Origin: Effrenium voratum
Taxonomy: Eukaryota > Sar > Dinophyceae > Suessiales > Symbiodiniaceae
Direction of reading: 5' to 3'
Length of the DNA stretch: 64,000 nt
NCBI GenBank assembly: GCA_963377175.1
Contig: CAUJNA010000181.1
Span: 224,001 to 288,000, forward strand
Within the stretch, counting starts at the first letter, position 1. Every line of letters starts with the position of its first letter. Shown here piece by piece: positions 8,347-17,395 of this stretch. The position numbers and the translations under genes are program-made. The notes under the pieces were generated by a model. It saw only the letters and a list, made by a program, of their open reading frames with translations, had not been told where the DNA came from and made no database searches.

Positions 8347-11300
8347 ATGCCGCTGCCTTACTTGTTGGGCCGAAGTTCACACTTGTGGGAGGGTAGCCCC
8401 GACCTTGTGAAGCTCTGCATCAGCATAATAATCGTTGTGTTGAATTGGCTTCACTTTGGACAGCCCCGTTCACCCCCGCCCGACTTCGTGTGGCACCGGA
8501 GGCTGAGCCCTAAACAGTGGGGCTTAGTCCATCGGCTCCGGCGGCTCCTGGGCGATTGGCGTGATGCCCCAGCAGTGACCGCCCAGGACATGGGGCGATC
8601 GGCCTCAAAGTTTGAAACCGTTGAATTCAGCGTGGAAGCCTTGCGCCGAGCAGCATGCGGCACACGACTCGCCGGCACATACGCTCGCCATGGAGTCAGT
8701 GCCGAACCCCAAAGCGCCCCTAAAGTGAGGCCCTTGGTCGGTCAAGCACCAGCCGCCCAGGTTGCAAAGCCCATTCGCACAGACCGCCTTGCCTTCTCTG
8801 GGCGGCCCAGTTTTGACCCATCACCATACCTTGGAGGTCCGTCTTTGGAGATGTACCAGCGCCCACTTGACTTTGCAGTAAAGCCCGAGTTGTCAACAGA
8901 GCCTCTCGTGCAGACCCGTGTGCATTGTGATAGGCCCGAAGCCTTGCGTCTGTTGCATCTCCTTGATTCCTCCGACCGCCTGTCATTGGTGGACGCACGT
9001 GAAGCCAGGATGTCCCACCGTTCAGGTCTGTTTGCAGTTACTAAGAGCTTGGAGAGGGACCGCCTGATTTTGGACGCCCGTGGTCCAAATTCCCTTGAGC
9101 CCGGTCTCAATACCTGGACAAACACCCTAGGCTCCTTCTACCCACTGTTGTACCTTGAGCTGCCGGCCGATCGTGACATCCGGGTCTCAGGCGAAGACTT
9201 GACCGATTATTACTATTTTTATAGGATCGGTGCCCAACGCAAATGTCGGAACTCCCTAGCCATTACCCTTTCCTTAGCCGAGGCCAGGAAGTTCCGTTGT
9301 TGGGATAAGTCGCTTGAAGGTGCAACCGCAGTGGTCCCCTGTTTAGCAACGATGGCGATGGGGGATCTAAATTCAGTAGAGTTTGGACAGGAAGCCCACG
9401 CTAAGCTAGCAATTGCTCATGGCCTAGCCACTCGGGGTAGTCTGGTCACTATGCACGGGGTTTGGCCGAGGGGGGAGCATGCAGTCGGCATCGTTATAGA
9501 CGATTTGGTTCTGTTTGAATTAACCCTTCGGCAGCCGAGCCCGTTCTCCCCTCTGCCCCAGCCCAGCCGTGCAGCCATCCTTGCAGACGTTATGACCGAG
9601 ATTTATTCCGCTGTGGGCCTCAGTCGCAACGCAAAGAAAGCTTTCAGGGACGAGCTAAAAGGCTCTTTCTGGGGAGCGTCGCTTTGTGGCAGCAGTGGCC
9701 TTATCCGTGCTCAGCTTAGTCGTGTGCTGCCCCTCGTATCGGTCACGGCCCGAGTTGCATCGATCGGTTGGGCTAATAGGGAGTTGATGGAGATCCTGGG
9801 TGGGTCTTGGACGGCCGTTTTCCAATTCAGGCGGCGACTCATGGCCTTGCTTGATGAAGTGTTTAGCTGCATCCATTCCCACAGGTACGGTGTGCCTTTC
9901 GCCTTGACTCCGAGCATGGTGGACGAGTTGTGGACTTGGGTAGTGCTTGCCCCTTTAGCTTGTAGTGACTTGAGGGCCAGTAGCCTCCCGGAGTTTGTAG
10001 CCGTTGATGCCTCGGACCAAGCCATTGCAGTTGTGTCGTCCACCATTGGCATTGAGCTTGCCAGGGAGATGCCCCGGCATGCATTGCGGCGCCCTGCGTG
10101 GACAAGGCTGCTCTCCCCAGCCCGCGCTTGGGAGCGGTCAAAAGGCCTGCTCCTTCCCAGCGAAGAGCTACCTGATGGAGTTGTGTACCGTAGCCATCCA
10201 CTTTGGAGTGCCGTAGCAGAGCATTGTCCCTTTCAAGAGCAAACTTGTGTTAGGACCAGACCAGGGGCCCACATAAATGTAAGCGAGCTAAAGGGAGTCC
10301 TTCTTGCAGAGGAGCGGCGGAGCAGGGAGTCGCCAAACACTCGGCTCCTTGTTGGGTCAGATTCGCAAGTGGTGTTAGGTGCCGTCATCAAGGGCCGCTC
10401 GGCATCGGCCTGCATCAATCGTGAGATGCGCCGACACTTGCCTGCTCTTCTTGGTGGTAATGTGTACTCATTTTTTAACTATCTACCCACTGCCCTGAAT
10501 CCAGCTGACGACCCGACGCGGGGCCGGAGTGTGCGACCCCCTAAGCCTTTGCCCGCAAAGTGGTTCCAATTGGCTCGAAGCGGGGACTTTGAGGAGCTCG
10601 ACCATTTTCTCAGGGAGCAGCGTCTGGACCCCCCCTCACTTGCTAAGGTCCCCCTGTTTGCAGGGAAGGACGTTCCGGCACTGCCCTCTGAAAGTCGCAG
10701 GAACGCTCGACGCCAGGAGTTCAGCCTCAGCACAAAGCGGCGCTGCGCCGGCCCGAGCCCTGTAAAGCAGCCCCTACCCGAACATAAATACAGCTGCCTT
10801 CTAACTCCGGACGCCCGCAATCTCGTCGAAACCATTCCGGCCGACCAGTTTGTGTTCCCGAGGGGCCGGAGTCGTGCCGATGTGTTTCACCGTCAGGGGC
10901 GCTTGGATTTGTTTTCGGGTTGGAGGGGGGGCGCTACCGCACTTGCCGACACATCGCAGTGCTGGGTGCTGTGCTTTGACTTGAAGCATTCACCAAAGGA
11001 GGACCTTAGTGACCCTAGAGTGCAGCTTTTCCTGCAGCGGCTTTTGCAGAGCGGTCTCTTCCTTTCCGTCTCCGCTGCTCCCGTGTGTGCAAGTTTTTCA
11101 CGCGCAGTGAGGCCTGCGGTTAGATCCCGGGCCTCCCCTTACGGTTTCAGTGGCGTGAGCAGTAACATGCAAGCCAAGGTAAAGCTTGGCAATCAGCTGG
11201 CAGTGTGGGTCGCCGCATTCATGACACAAGCCTTGCACCTGGGTATTGTTTTCTGGGTTGAGAATCCCTGGCTCAGCTTCATGTGGGATTTGCACGAGTT

Positions 11301-12639
11301 TCAGCAGCTGGCTTGTTCCGCCAGCGTTGGTTGGTTCACGGTGGACCAGTGTAGGTTCTCGACCCCTTGGCGGAAGCGGACCCGGTTCCTTACAAGCTGT
11401 GCCCTTAGGGACACTCGTACCCTGTGCCAGTGTAAGGGTCCCCACATCCACCTTAAAGGGTACTGCAAAGCTAGGCGCTGTGCTTGGACCAAGCTTGCCG
11501 AGGCCTACCCCGCCGGGTTGTGCAAATCACTAGCCCGGGGGGTCCATCTCAGCCTAGTGCAATCCAGCGGCACAAGCAATGCCGCAGCCAGTGTGGCCTG
11601 TTCTGGGTCGGAGGCTAACCATATAGGCGAGGCTAAAAACCCCGGACCCCCTTTGTCTACTCAGGGAGGGTTGGAGGATGTACAGCTAGTAACCCCCGCC
11701 ACAGCCAGACTACAAAGCCGCGTTGTGAGTGCTTTTGAGGATTGGCTTGCAGCAGAGCTTAGTGCCCCTTGTGTGCAAGCCGCCCGGTTGTGCCCCGTGC
11801 TTCTTTGCCATATCTTGAGAGCATACGGTAATCACTTGTTCTGTGTTAATAAGCCCGCGTACTTGTACCGCCATTTGCTCGCTTTTTACCAAAAGAATGC
11901 ATTGCACCTTCGCCCATATTTGCCTTTAGCTTGGGATTTGCTTACCCGTTGGGAGCGAGTCAATCCGGTGCGCCACCGCACCCCGTTGGCTAAGCCTGTC
12001 CTGGATGCAATGCTCAGCACTGCCCTTGGGTGGGGCTGGGTACGATGGGCCGCCTTGACGGCCCTTGCTTTCTTTGGCCTTATGAGACCCGGTGAGCCAT
12101 TGGCCGGCCGAAGGCAGGACCTGCTGTTGCCCACGGACTTGCTCTCTTTCGACAAGCCGATCCTTTTCTTCAGGATTGAAAAGGCGAAGACTCGGCACCG
12201 TGGGGGGGGCCTCATTCAGCATTCCAAAATAACCTCAGGTGTTTGTGTACAGTTGTGTGAGCTGGCTTTTTCGGACTTAGAGCCAACCTCTTTGTTGTAC
12301 CCCGCTTCGGCGGCCACCTACAGGCGAAGGTGGGATGCTATACTTGAAGCCCTGCTTATCCCTAAGAGCGCTTCCCTCACCCCAGGCGGGTTACGTGGTG
12401 GTGGAGCTGTGCATGCCTACCACTCGGGCATGCCTCTCGTTGACCTGCTGTGGTCCATGAGACTGCGACACCTCCAGACTTTAGAGCATTACCTCCAAGA
12501 GGTTGCAGCCGAGAATTCTCTCCTGAAGCTATCCCAGCCATCCCGTTCCCGTGTCATAGGTGCAGCAAGACTCCTGCCCATATTGTTAGCGCACGCCTCA
12601 GCCTCTCAGCCTGCAGCGCCGTTGTCGGCCATAGAGTGA
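8347..12639 (+). CDS. YR retrotransposon polyprotein: RT, RNase H, methyltransferase-like, tyrosine recombinase
   Basis: A 1,430-residue frame counted from the first in-frame ATG after gag (8347). The frame is open further upstream, so the true start is uncertain. RT: motif A SGEDLTDYYYFYRIG (Asp near residue 284), motif B MGDLNSVEFGQEAH, motif C VIDDLVLF (Asp-Asp at 9499-9504). RNase H: FVAVDASDQA (about 554), VSELKGVLLAEE, LVGSDSQVVLG, NPADDPTRG. Methyltransferase-like: RLDLFSGWRGGA (about 852), SAAPVCASFS (Cys 914), FWVENPWLSF (about 972). Tyrosine recombinase: catalytic Arg in GLMRPGEP (1247), a Lys region EKAKTRHRGG, the second Arg in GGLRGGGAVHAY (1350; the usual His of HxxR is Gly), then LRHLQTLEHYLQE with nucleophile Tyr 1382. 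No frameshift or stop interrupts the domains. Domain order matches DIRS/PAT-type elements. Confidence 0.88.
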   Translation: MPLPYLLGRSSHLWEGSPDLVKLCISIIIVVLNWLHFGQPRSPPPDFVWHRRLSPKQWGLVHRLRRLLGDWRDAPAVTAQDMGRSASKFETVEFSVEALRRAACGTRLAGTYARHGVSAEPQSAPKVRPLVGQAPAAQVAKPIRTDRLAFSGRPSFDPSPYLGGPSLEMYQRPLDFAVKPELSTEPLVQTRVHCDRPEALRLLHLLDSSDRLSLVDAREARMSHRSGLFAVTKSLERDRLILDARGPNSLEPGLNTWTNTLGSFYPLLYLELPADRDIRVSGEDLTDYYYFYRIGAQRKCRNSLAITLSLAEARKFRCWDKSLEGATAVVPCLATMAMGDLNSVEFGQEAHAKLAIAHGLATRGSLVTMHGVWPRGEHAVGIVIDDLVLFELTLRQPSPFSPLPQPSRAAILADVMTEIYSAVGLSRNAKKAFRDELKGSFWGASLCGSSGLIRAQLSRVLPLVSVTARVASIGWANRELMEILGGSWTAVFQFRRRLMALLDEVFSCIHSHRYGVPFALTPSMVDELWTWVVLAPLACSDLRASSLPEFVAVDASDQAIAVVSSTIGIELAREMPRHALRRPAWTRLLSPARAWERSKGLLLPSEELPDGVVYRSHPLWSAVAEHCPFQEQTCVRTRPGAHINVSELKGVLLAEERRSRESPNTRLLVGSDSQVVLGAVIKGRSASACINREMRRHLPALLGGNVYSFFNYLPTALNPADDPTRGRSVRPPKPLPAKWFQLARSGDFEELDHFLREQRLDPPSLAKVPLFAGKDVPALPSESRRNARRQEFSLSTKRRCAGPSPVKQPLPEHKYSCLLTPDARNLVETIPADQFVFPRGRSRADVFHRQGRLDLFSGWRGGATALADTSQCWVLCFDLKHSPKEDLSDPRVQLFLQRLLQSGLFLSVSAAPVCASFSRAVRPAVRSRASPYGFSGVSSNMQAKVKLGNQLAVWVAAFMTQALHLGIVFWVENPWLSFMWDLHEFQQLACSASVGWFTVDQCRFSTPWRKRTRFLTSCALRDTRTLCQCKGPHIHLKGYCKARRCAWTKLAEAYPAGLCKSLARGVHLSLVQSSGTSNAAASVACSGSEANHIGEAKNPGPPLSTQGGLEDVQLVTPATARLQSRVVSAFEDWLAAELSAPCVQAARLCPVLLCHILRAYGNHLFCVNKPAYLYRHLLAFYQKNALHLRPYLPLAWDLLTRWERVNPVRHRTPLAKPVLDAMLSTALGWGWVRWAALTALAFFGLMRPGEPLAGRRQDLLLPTDLLSFDKPILFFRIEKAKTRHRGGGLIQHSKITSGVCVQLCELAFSDLEPTSLLYPASAATYRRRWDAILEALLIPKSASLTPGGLRGGGAVHAYHSGMPLVDLLWSMRLRHLQTLEHYLQEVAAENSLLKLSQPSRSRVIGAARLLPILLAHASASQPAAPLSAIE
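11623..11652 (+). other. NPGP (2A-like) motif between methyltransferase and recombinase
   Basis: The polyprotein reads IGEAKNPGPP at about residues 1093-1102. NPGP is the invariant core of 2A ribosome-skipping peptides. The preceding residues differ from the usual DxE pattern, so activity is uncertain. Its place exactly between two enzyme domains is suggestive. Confidence 0.4.
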
Positions 12640-12704
12640 CCTTCCGCCGCTCCAGGACGGAAGCGCGCCACCTTTCCAAGCTGCTGCGGCTTCAGGCATT
12701 TGTG

Positions 12705-12909
12705 GTAGCTCTTACGCAGGCACTTCTTGGGCCGCCTGGCCATGCTGCACTTGGCAGTCACTGCCTCTGTGTGCATCAGGGCCCTCCATGGACCATCGTG
12801 CCTTGTGCTACTACGGTGAGTGGCACGCGGTGCCCCTCTTATCACCTGTCTGACAGACCTGGCTGTCGCTGAGGAAAATGCGTGCCAGCGCCGCGCCGGC
12901 CATGCATGT
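12705..12909 (+). repeat. Split direct repeat B1
   Basis: A 205-base unit from GTAGCTCTTACGCAGG to GCCGGCCATGCATGT, following the pol stop by 65 bases. Compared with B2 there is one visible difference (CTTATCACC against CTTCTCACC). Confidence 0.92.
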
Positions 12910-12951
12910 CCTTGCATGCATGATCAAGCCAGCACACGCAGCGTTTGGCTG
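12910..12951 (+). repeat. Split direct repeat A2
   Basis: A 42-base exact copy of A1, directly joined to B1. A 19-base spacer (12952-12970) separates it from B2. Confidence 0.92.
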
Positions 12952-12970
12952 CCCGCCCATCCCGCCCAAT

Positions 12971-13175
12971 GTAGCTCTTACGCAGGCACTTCTTGGGCCG
13001 CCTGGCCATGCTGCACTTGGCAGTCACTGCCTCTGTGTGCATCAGGGCCCTCCATGGACCATCGTGCCTTGTGCTACTACGGTGAGTGGCACGCGGTGCC
13101 CCTCTTCTCACCTGTCTGACAGACCTGGCTGTCGCTGAGGAAAATGCGTGCCAGCGCCGCGCCGGCCATGCATGT
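12971..13175 (+). repeat. Split direct repeat B2 and right end of the YR element
   Basis: The second copy of the 205-base B unit. It ends CATGCATGT and is followed at once by the right half of the interrupted palindrome (ACATTAATAAGG). Confidence 0.92.
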
Positions 13176-13245
13176 ACATTAATAAGGACCCTCAAAATCT
13201 TGCAAAATGTAACAACATGTACATTTATGGGGACCCTTCATTTTA
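13176..13245. repeat. Palindrome array, right of the YR insertion
   Basis: 13176-13198 is the missing right half (23 bases) of the palindrome whose left half is 5531-5553. A further half-unit (ACATTTATGGGGACCC) follows from about 13221, after which the array ends. Confidence 0.85.
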
Positions 13246-13364
13246 TTTTCCCTCTCATCGAAAGAAGCCTTGATCCGCAAGACTCTTAGAACCGGCTTGC
13301 TACTTGGGGGGAAAGCTGCCACCGTGGGCCGTAGTACCGGAGTAAGCCCATCCGAGTGAAAAAC

Positions 13365-13485
13365 CTAGGTCTCTCAGTAGTGCCCTTTTGCCCCCTTTTT
13401 TTGGGGGAGGGTTCCCCTACTAAAATAGACGTCCAGCAAAAAATCGGGTGCCCTTGTTCTAACCTCTGAAAACTGGAGGACCTAG
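13365..13485 (+). mobile_element. Small TIR element family R1, copy 2
   Basis: Left end CTAGGTCTCTCAGTAG, right end ACTGGAGGACCTAG. The interior GGGAGGGTTCCCCTACTAAA matches the copy at 3940-4058. Length 121 bp. Confidence 0.7.
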
Positions 13486-13534
13486 ATATAATATTATATT
13501 TTTCCTTGTGGGGTCCCTTTCTATTTCACTCACG

Positions 13535-13681
13535 GCGTCTCGAGGTTCCGGAAACTACGGCTGGGCTGTACAACGTCTCTCGCGTGCAGCGGCGCTAGCA
13601 GCGGTGCATTGGAAGAATCCCAAGGCGGGAGAGACTCGATGCGAGCTTTTTGGAGCGCAGTTCGAAAGAGCTTTCCGTTTG
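13535..13681 (+). CDS. Exon-like island, unidentified protein
   Basis: The open frame reads ASRGSGNYGWAVQRLSRAAA, then LAAVHWKNPKAGETRCELFG and AQFERAFR. It has balanced amino-acid use and G/C-rich third positions. It ends abruptly in a GGTT/GGCT simple-sequence run (13680-13760) whose translation is Trp/Leu/Val/Gly only. No family recognised; borders approximate. Confidence 0.35.
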
Positions 13682-16600
13682 TTTGCTGGCTGGTCGGTTG
13701 GTTGGCTGGTTGGTCGGTTCGGTCGGTTGGTGGGTGGGTGGGTCGGTTGGTTGGCTCGTTGGCTGGTCCAAACTTCAACGAGGTCTCCAGGTGCCCAAAG
13801 CGTAACCCGTCTCCAGGTCCGGGCCGAGAGGTGGCCACCTGAAATGTCCACTTCCACTCGTACCTTGAGTACCTGAAGCCCTCAAAGTAACAAAAAAACA
13901 AAAGGAACTCACCCCACCATTTTGGGGCCAAGACCGAATTCCAATGTAGTTTTGAGGTAGCGATTTGCCCAGAAAGGGAGAGTAAAGGAAGTGTCCTAAA
14001 TTCCTGCACCCTTTTGGGGTGGAAAGAGCGGCCGAAAGGAATTCAACCACTTAGAGCTGTCCAAAAAATTCGACACCCGGGTAATTGGAGGCGAGGGACG
14101 ATTCCCAGAGGTAAATAGGTGCTGTCCCTCTGTTCTCCTATTTGGCTTGGGGTGTATGCCTTTGATACCGGTTCTTGCTATGACATCTCTCGCCCCAGTC
14201 AACATGTTGTTTGGCGGTATGCAACATACCCCGCCTCTTCCGACAAATGTCCTGCTGCAAGTAATTTTCATGTCCACAATCAAAGCCCGGTCCATGTTTT
14301 GATCATGGCACGTGTTTCATGGGGTTATATTAGCTAGGAGAAGACAGGAGATGAGCCTAAGAGCCAGTAAGATGCATGATGTGTGCTCGTCTCCTCCTGG
14401 GCGTTGCCGGCGCCCCCTTTCAAAAGAAAAGGCACCACCCTCAGTATAGGGGTTCCCCCATTTTACTACCAACCCTCCTCTTTGTTACAAAAGGGAAAGC
14501 AAACCAACTCTTCAAGGGCAGCTAGCATCAGGCCGCTTTGCAGTTTGACAGTTCTGGCTATGCATTTCAATGAGGAATGCCCTCCAAACTGGGTGGCCAG
14601 GAATCCCCATGTAAATCAAAACTAATAGCCTTTCAGTTGTATCATTTTCCGGTACGGCTAGTTCTTTTGTCGATACAGGGAAAGCTTGAGCTGATCCGGA
14701 GCTGACTCACCAGTCATTCGTTGAGGTCTAGACTAGTTTGAGGCGAACTTATTTTGCGGCTGCTTGTTCACCCCCAGCTGGTTAGCCGCTTTTGTTTTGT
14801 TTCCTTGTGGGGGGAGGGGTTGATTGGAGTTCGGGGGGAGTGGTCCCAGAAGACAAGGCAACCCCAGTGGAACGATGTTTGGTTGGCAATGCCTGGGTCT
14901 CGCATCATTTATGCCGAATTTGCCGGCGCAGGTTGGATTTTTCTTGTGGGTAGCCCTTGATTCTCTGGTTTTAAGCCAAGCAATCATTTGGGGGTCTCCT
15001 CTAAAACATTGCAGTAGCAAAACGAATTATTTGGATAGCTTCCCACCAATACACATGGCATTGGGTCTGTCCTTTTTAAGGGGAGCTCCAAAATGGCTTC
15101 GGTTTCCTATTGGTCCCTTTTTAAACCACCAAAAGCGTACCTCCACAAAAGGCAAGCCACCCAAGTGTGCAACTGAACTAATGTCATTGGTCCGGGGACC
15201 TTCTCAGGAAAAGGCCAGGGAACTGAATCAACTGGTGAAACGGCTGGTTCAAAGTAGCCCGCCTGGAAATGGGTGACTCGTTTTGTTTTTTTGGTTTGTT
15301 GGTGCAACCTGCTTTTGTTGTTGTTGGAGTTTGTTTCAACGGAAGAACACCATTATTTATTGATTGGGCAGGGGGTAAACATGAAATACCCACATGCCCT
15401 AGTTTTGCAGTGGGTTTGCTTTGAACTTAACGGGAGGTAGAGGACATTGCGCTTGCGTTTGGTATCAACCGCATGGATAGCTTGATACAAAGCACATAGC
15501 CTGGGTGGTTCTCCCCTATGTTATCTTCCATTTGCCTAAGAATATGTATGTTTTCCCCTGTTGGTTTTAAAGGAAATGTATCACTGCTGGCATTCGATTG
15601 TTTTCTTTCTTCTTCTTCTTCTTCTTTTTCCGGGGGACTTCAGCAAATGAAGGTTATGGGGAGATAACCTATGTACATCCTTTACTTGAGGTTCCGATCC
15701 GTCTTTCAGGCGCTGGAATTGAGTCTGTCGAACCCCTTGGTGTCTTGCTGGTTCCCAACCATTCCCTGCTCGGTTTGGCGGGGCATTTCCCTGGTAACCC
15801 GCGGAAGGTCAAGCTGTTAGCATCAGAACCCTGACAGCACAGGTGTGAACCCATATGAACTTTTAGTTTCGTGGTACGTAGCCATTTATTTGGTGGACCA
15901 ATGGGACCCATGTATTTCTGGGTTATGGACGTAGCGTTTGATGGGGATAACCATGGCTGTGGGTTATGAACGCTTCTGATCGGGATGGCCACGAGAGCCC
16001 TGACCTTGAGGCCACCTGTTTCAGGTCCTAAATGGGTATGGGGCAAAATCACACCAGGAATTGGACCGCAGGTTTTTTGGTCCTGGGCAAGCCATTTACC
16101 AGGGCAAGCCATGTTAGTTTCCTATTTTGGACCAACACCCATGAGAAATCCCGTCCTGTGTCTCAAAATAGGGATTTGGAAGTGTTGCTCACTCCCTGAG
16201 TTCATGGACTTTAGTCACTTTTTGGGAAGACCATTTTGGTGGTAAACAAAAAGTTTGGACTCTTTTGGCCAATCAACTCAGGAAGTGAGGTTGCTGGTTT
16301 CGTGTTGGTTTCCCTTTGACGGGTGAAACAGGGTGCTGGCTGCTTCTCCCATCGGCCAGCTGAAAATGGGGAAGCTATCCATGGAACTACATGGGTATGT
16401 TTTATTTCGAGGGTACCCCCTTGTCGGTTGGATTCAAAGGAACAACGGGAAAGCCGAAACCATTTGGCGGTCCAACCTCAAACAAGACGTGCCCAGCCTG
16501 TTCCATTTGGCTCTGGTTGTCAAAACCAATGGTACCTTTTGGGTGCACCACCCATTTTTGAACCTTTTCTAGTGGTTGGATTGGATTGGGTCCCGTTCCC

Positions 16601-16684
16601 TGGGGGCTCACCGATTTGGCTTACCCATGGCCATTTGACTCCTGGGCGACGTCAAACCAAACGCACGCGCACGCGCACGCGCGG
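13682..16684. other. Non-coding DNA with small repeats
   Basis: Starts with a (GGTTGGTC)-like run, then T/G-rich sequence without a sustained coding frame. It contains a TIR element of family R2 (15525-15653, including a TTC run) and ends in an alternating CGCACG tract (about 16660-16684). Nothing else is supported. Confidence 0.5.
15525..15653 (+). mobile_element. Small TIR element family R2, copy with (TTC)n insert
   Basis: Left end CTTCCATTTGCCTAAG, right end CTTCAGCAAATGAAGG, which are imperfect inverted repeats. The interior holds the family signature GTTGGTTTTAAAGG and ATGTATCACTGCTGG. A TTC microsatellite sits inside. Confidence 0.65.
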
Positions 16685-16785
16685 GCGGTCCCGGAGGCTT
16701 ACCGCGCCGAGCTCTGTGGCCGCAAAGACCCCGAGGACCGGAGTCAGAACGAATCCGGGTCGCTTCGGCCGACGGGTTGGGAGTT
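16685..16785 (+). CDS. Exon-like island, unidentified protein
   Basis: The frame AVPEAYRAELCGRKDPEDRS followed by QNESGSLRPTGWELG is hydrophilic, with G/C-rich third positions, and directly follows a CGCACG repeat. No family recognised and no clear splice sites. Confidence 0.3.
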
Positions 16786-17134
16786 GGGTGTTGTTTTTAC
16801 TGCTGTTGGGTAACGGATCTTTAGACTGGAAAACTTGTTGGAATCCCTTTAGACAGATTTCAAATTTAGCAAGTTAAATAGTTTTTGCTGGGGGATCTAC
16901 AGCACCCAAGTTTGAATGGACAAAAGTCTTGATGGACGGCTTGGAGGTATCTGAGAAAGGAACAAGGGCTGTAAATGTGGGGTTTTGTGTCTTGGAATTC
17001 ATCTTAGCAAAAGGAAATTGTCGCAGACGGCCATATCTCTCCGGTTGCACCGGATCTCTTTCAACCTCCGAAGAGGGTTGGACTCGGTTGGACCCCAATC
17101 GGTTTCCTCTTGGTGTCCCTTGAAACACCAACAA

Positions 17135-17214
17135 CTTCCATTTGCTTAAGAATATGTTGTTTTGTTGCCTTGTTGGTGTTAAAGTAAATCTATCACTATT
17201 GGAAATATGTTTTC

Positions 17215-17249
<35 letters not shown>

Positions 17250-17272
17250 TGATGATTATTATTATTATTGTT
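17135..17272 (+). repeat. R2 repeat copy merged with (ATT)n microsatellite
   Basis: CTTCCATTTGCTTAAG, GTTGGTGTTAAAG and ATCTATCACTATTGGAAATA identify family R2. An ATT run fills about 17216-17272, after which the right TIR is not recognisable. Confidence 0.6.
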
Positions 17273-17311
17273 TTTATTTGTTCAGGTGTTGTTGAGCTTG
17301 GACCCCCAATT

Positions 17312-17395
17312 GAGCCACAGTCAAAATGCGGGGATTGAGGAAGGTTAGGGACAATCCCAACCTTCCAAATAGCTGCGGATATCCGCTTCTCACGA
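17312..17395 (+). repeat. Dispersed repeat family R6, copy 1
   Basis: TGAGCCACAGTCAAAA followed by GGTTAGGGACAATCCCA and AGCTGCGGATATCCGCTT recurs at 40207-40290 and 47531-47630. It abuts the left edge of the satellite array. Confidence 0.5.

Larger units (their letters stand above)
5554..13175 (+). mobile_element. Tyrosine-recombinase retrotransposon with split direct repeats (PAT/Ngaro/DIRS group), complete
   Basis: The element is 7,622 bp. Termini follow the order A1 (5554-5595), ORFs, B1 (12705-12909), A2 (12910-12951), B2 (12971-13175). A1 and A2 are identical over 42 bases; B1 and B2 are 205 bases each with one visible difference. This split-direct-repeat layout is established for PAT- and Ngaro-type YR retrotransposons, which integrate through a circular intermediate without target duplication. 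The flanks fit: the empty site rejoins into a perfect 23+23 palindrome with no duplicated bases. The three ORFs are intact, so this may be a recent and possibly active copy. The methyltransferase-like domain is a DIRS/PAT trait; Ngaro elements usually lack one. Confidence 0.92.

Noticed and set aside
5554..13175. DIRS-1-type inverted terminal repeats for the YR element
   Set aside because: The terminal repeats are direct (A1/A2 and B1/B2); no inverted terminal repeats were found.
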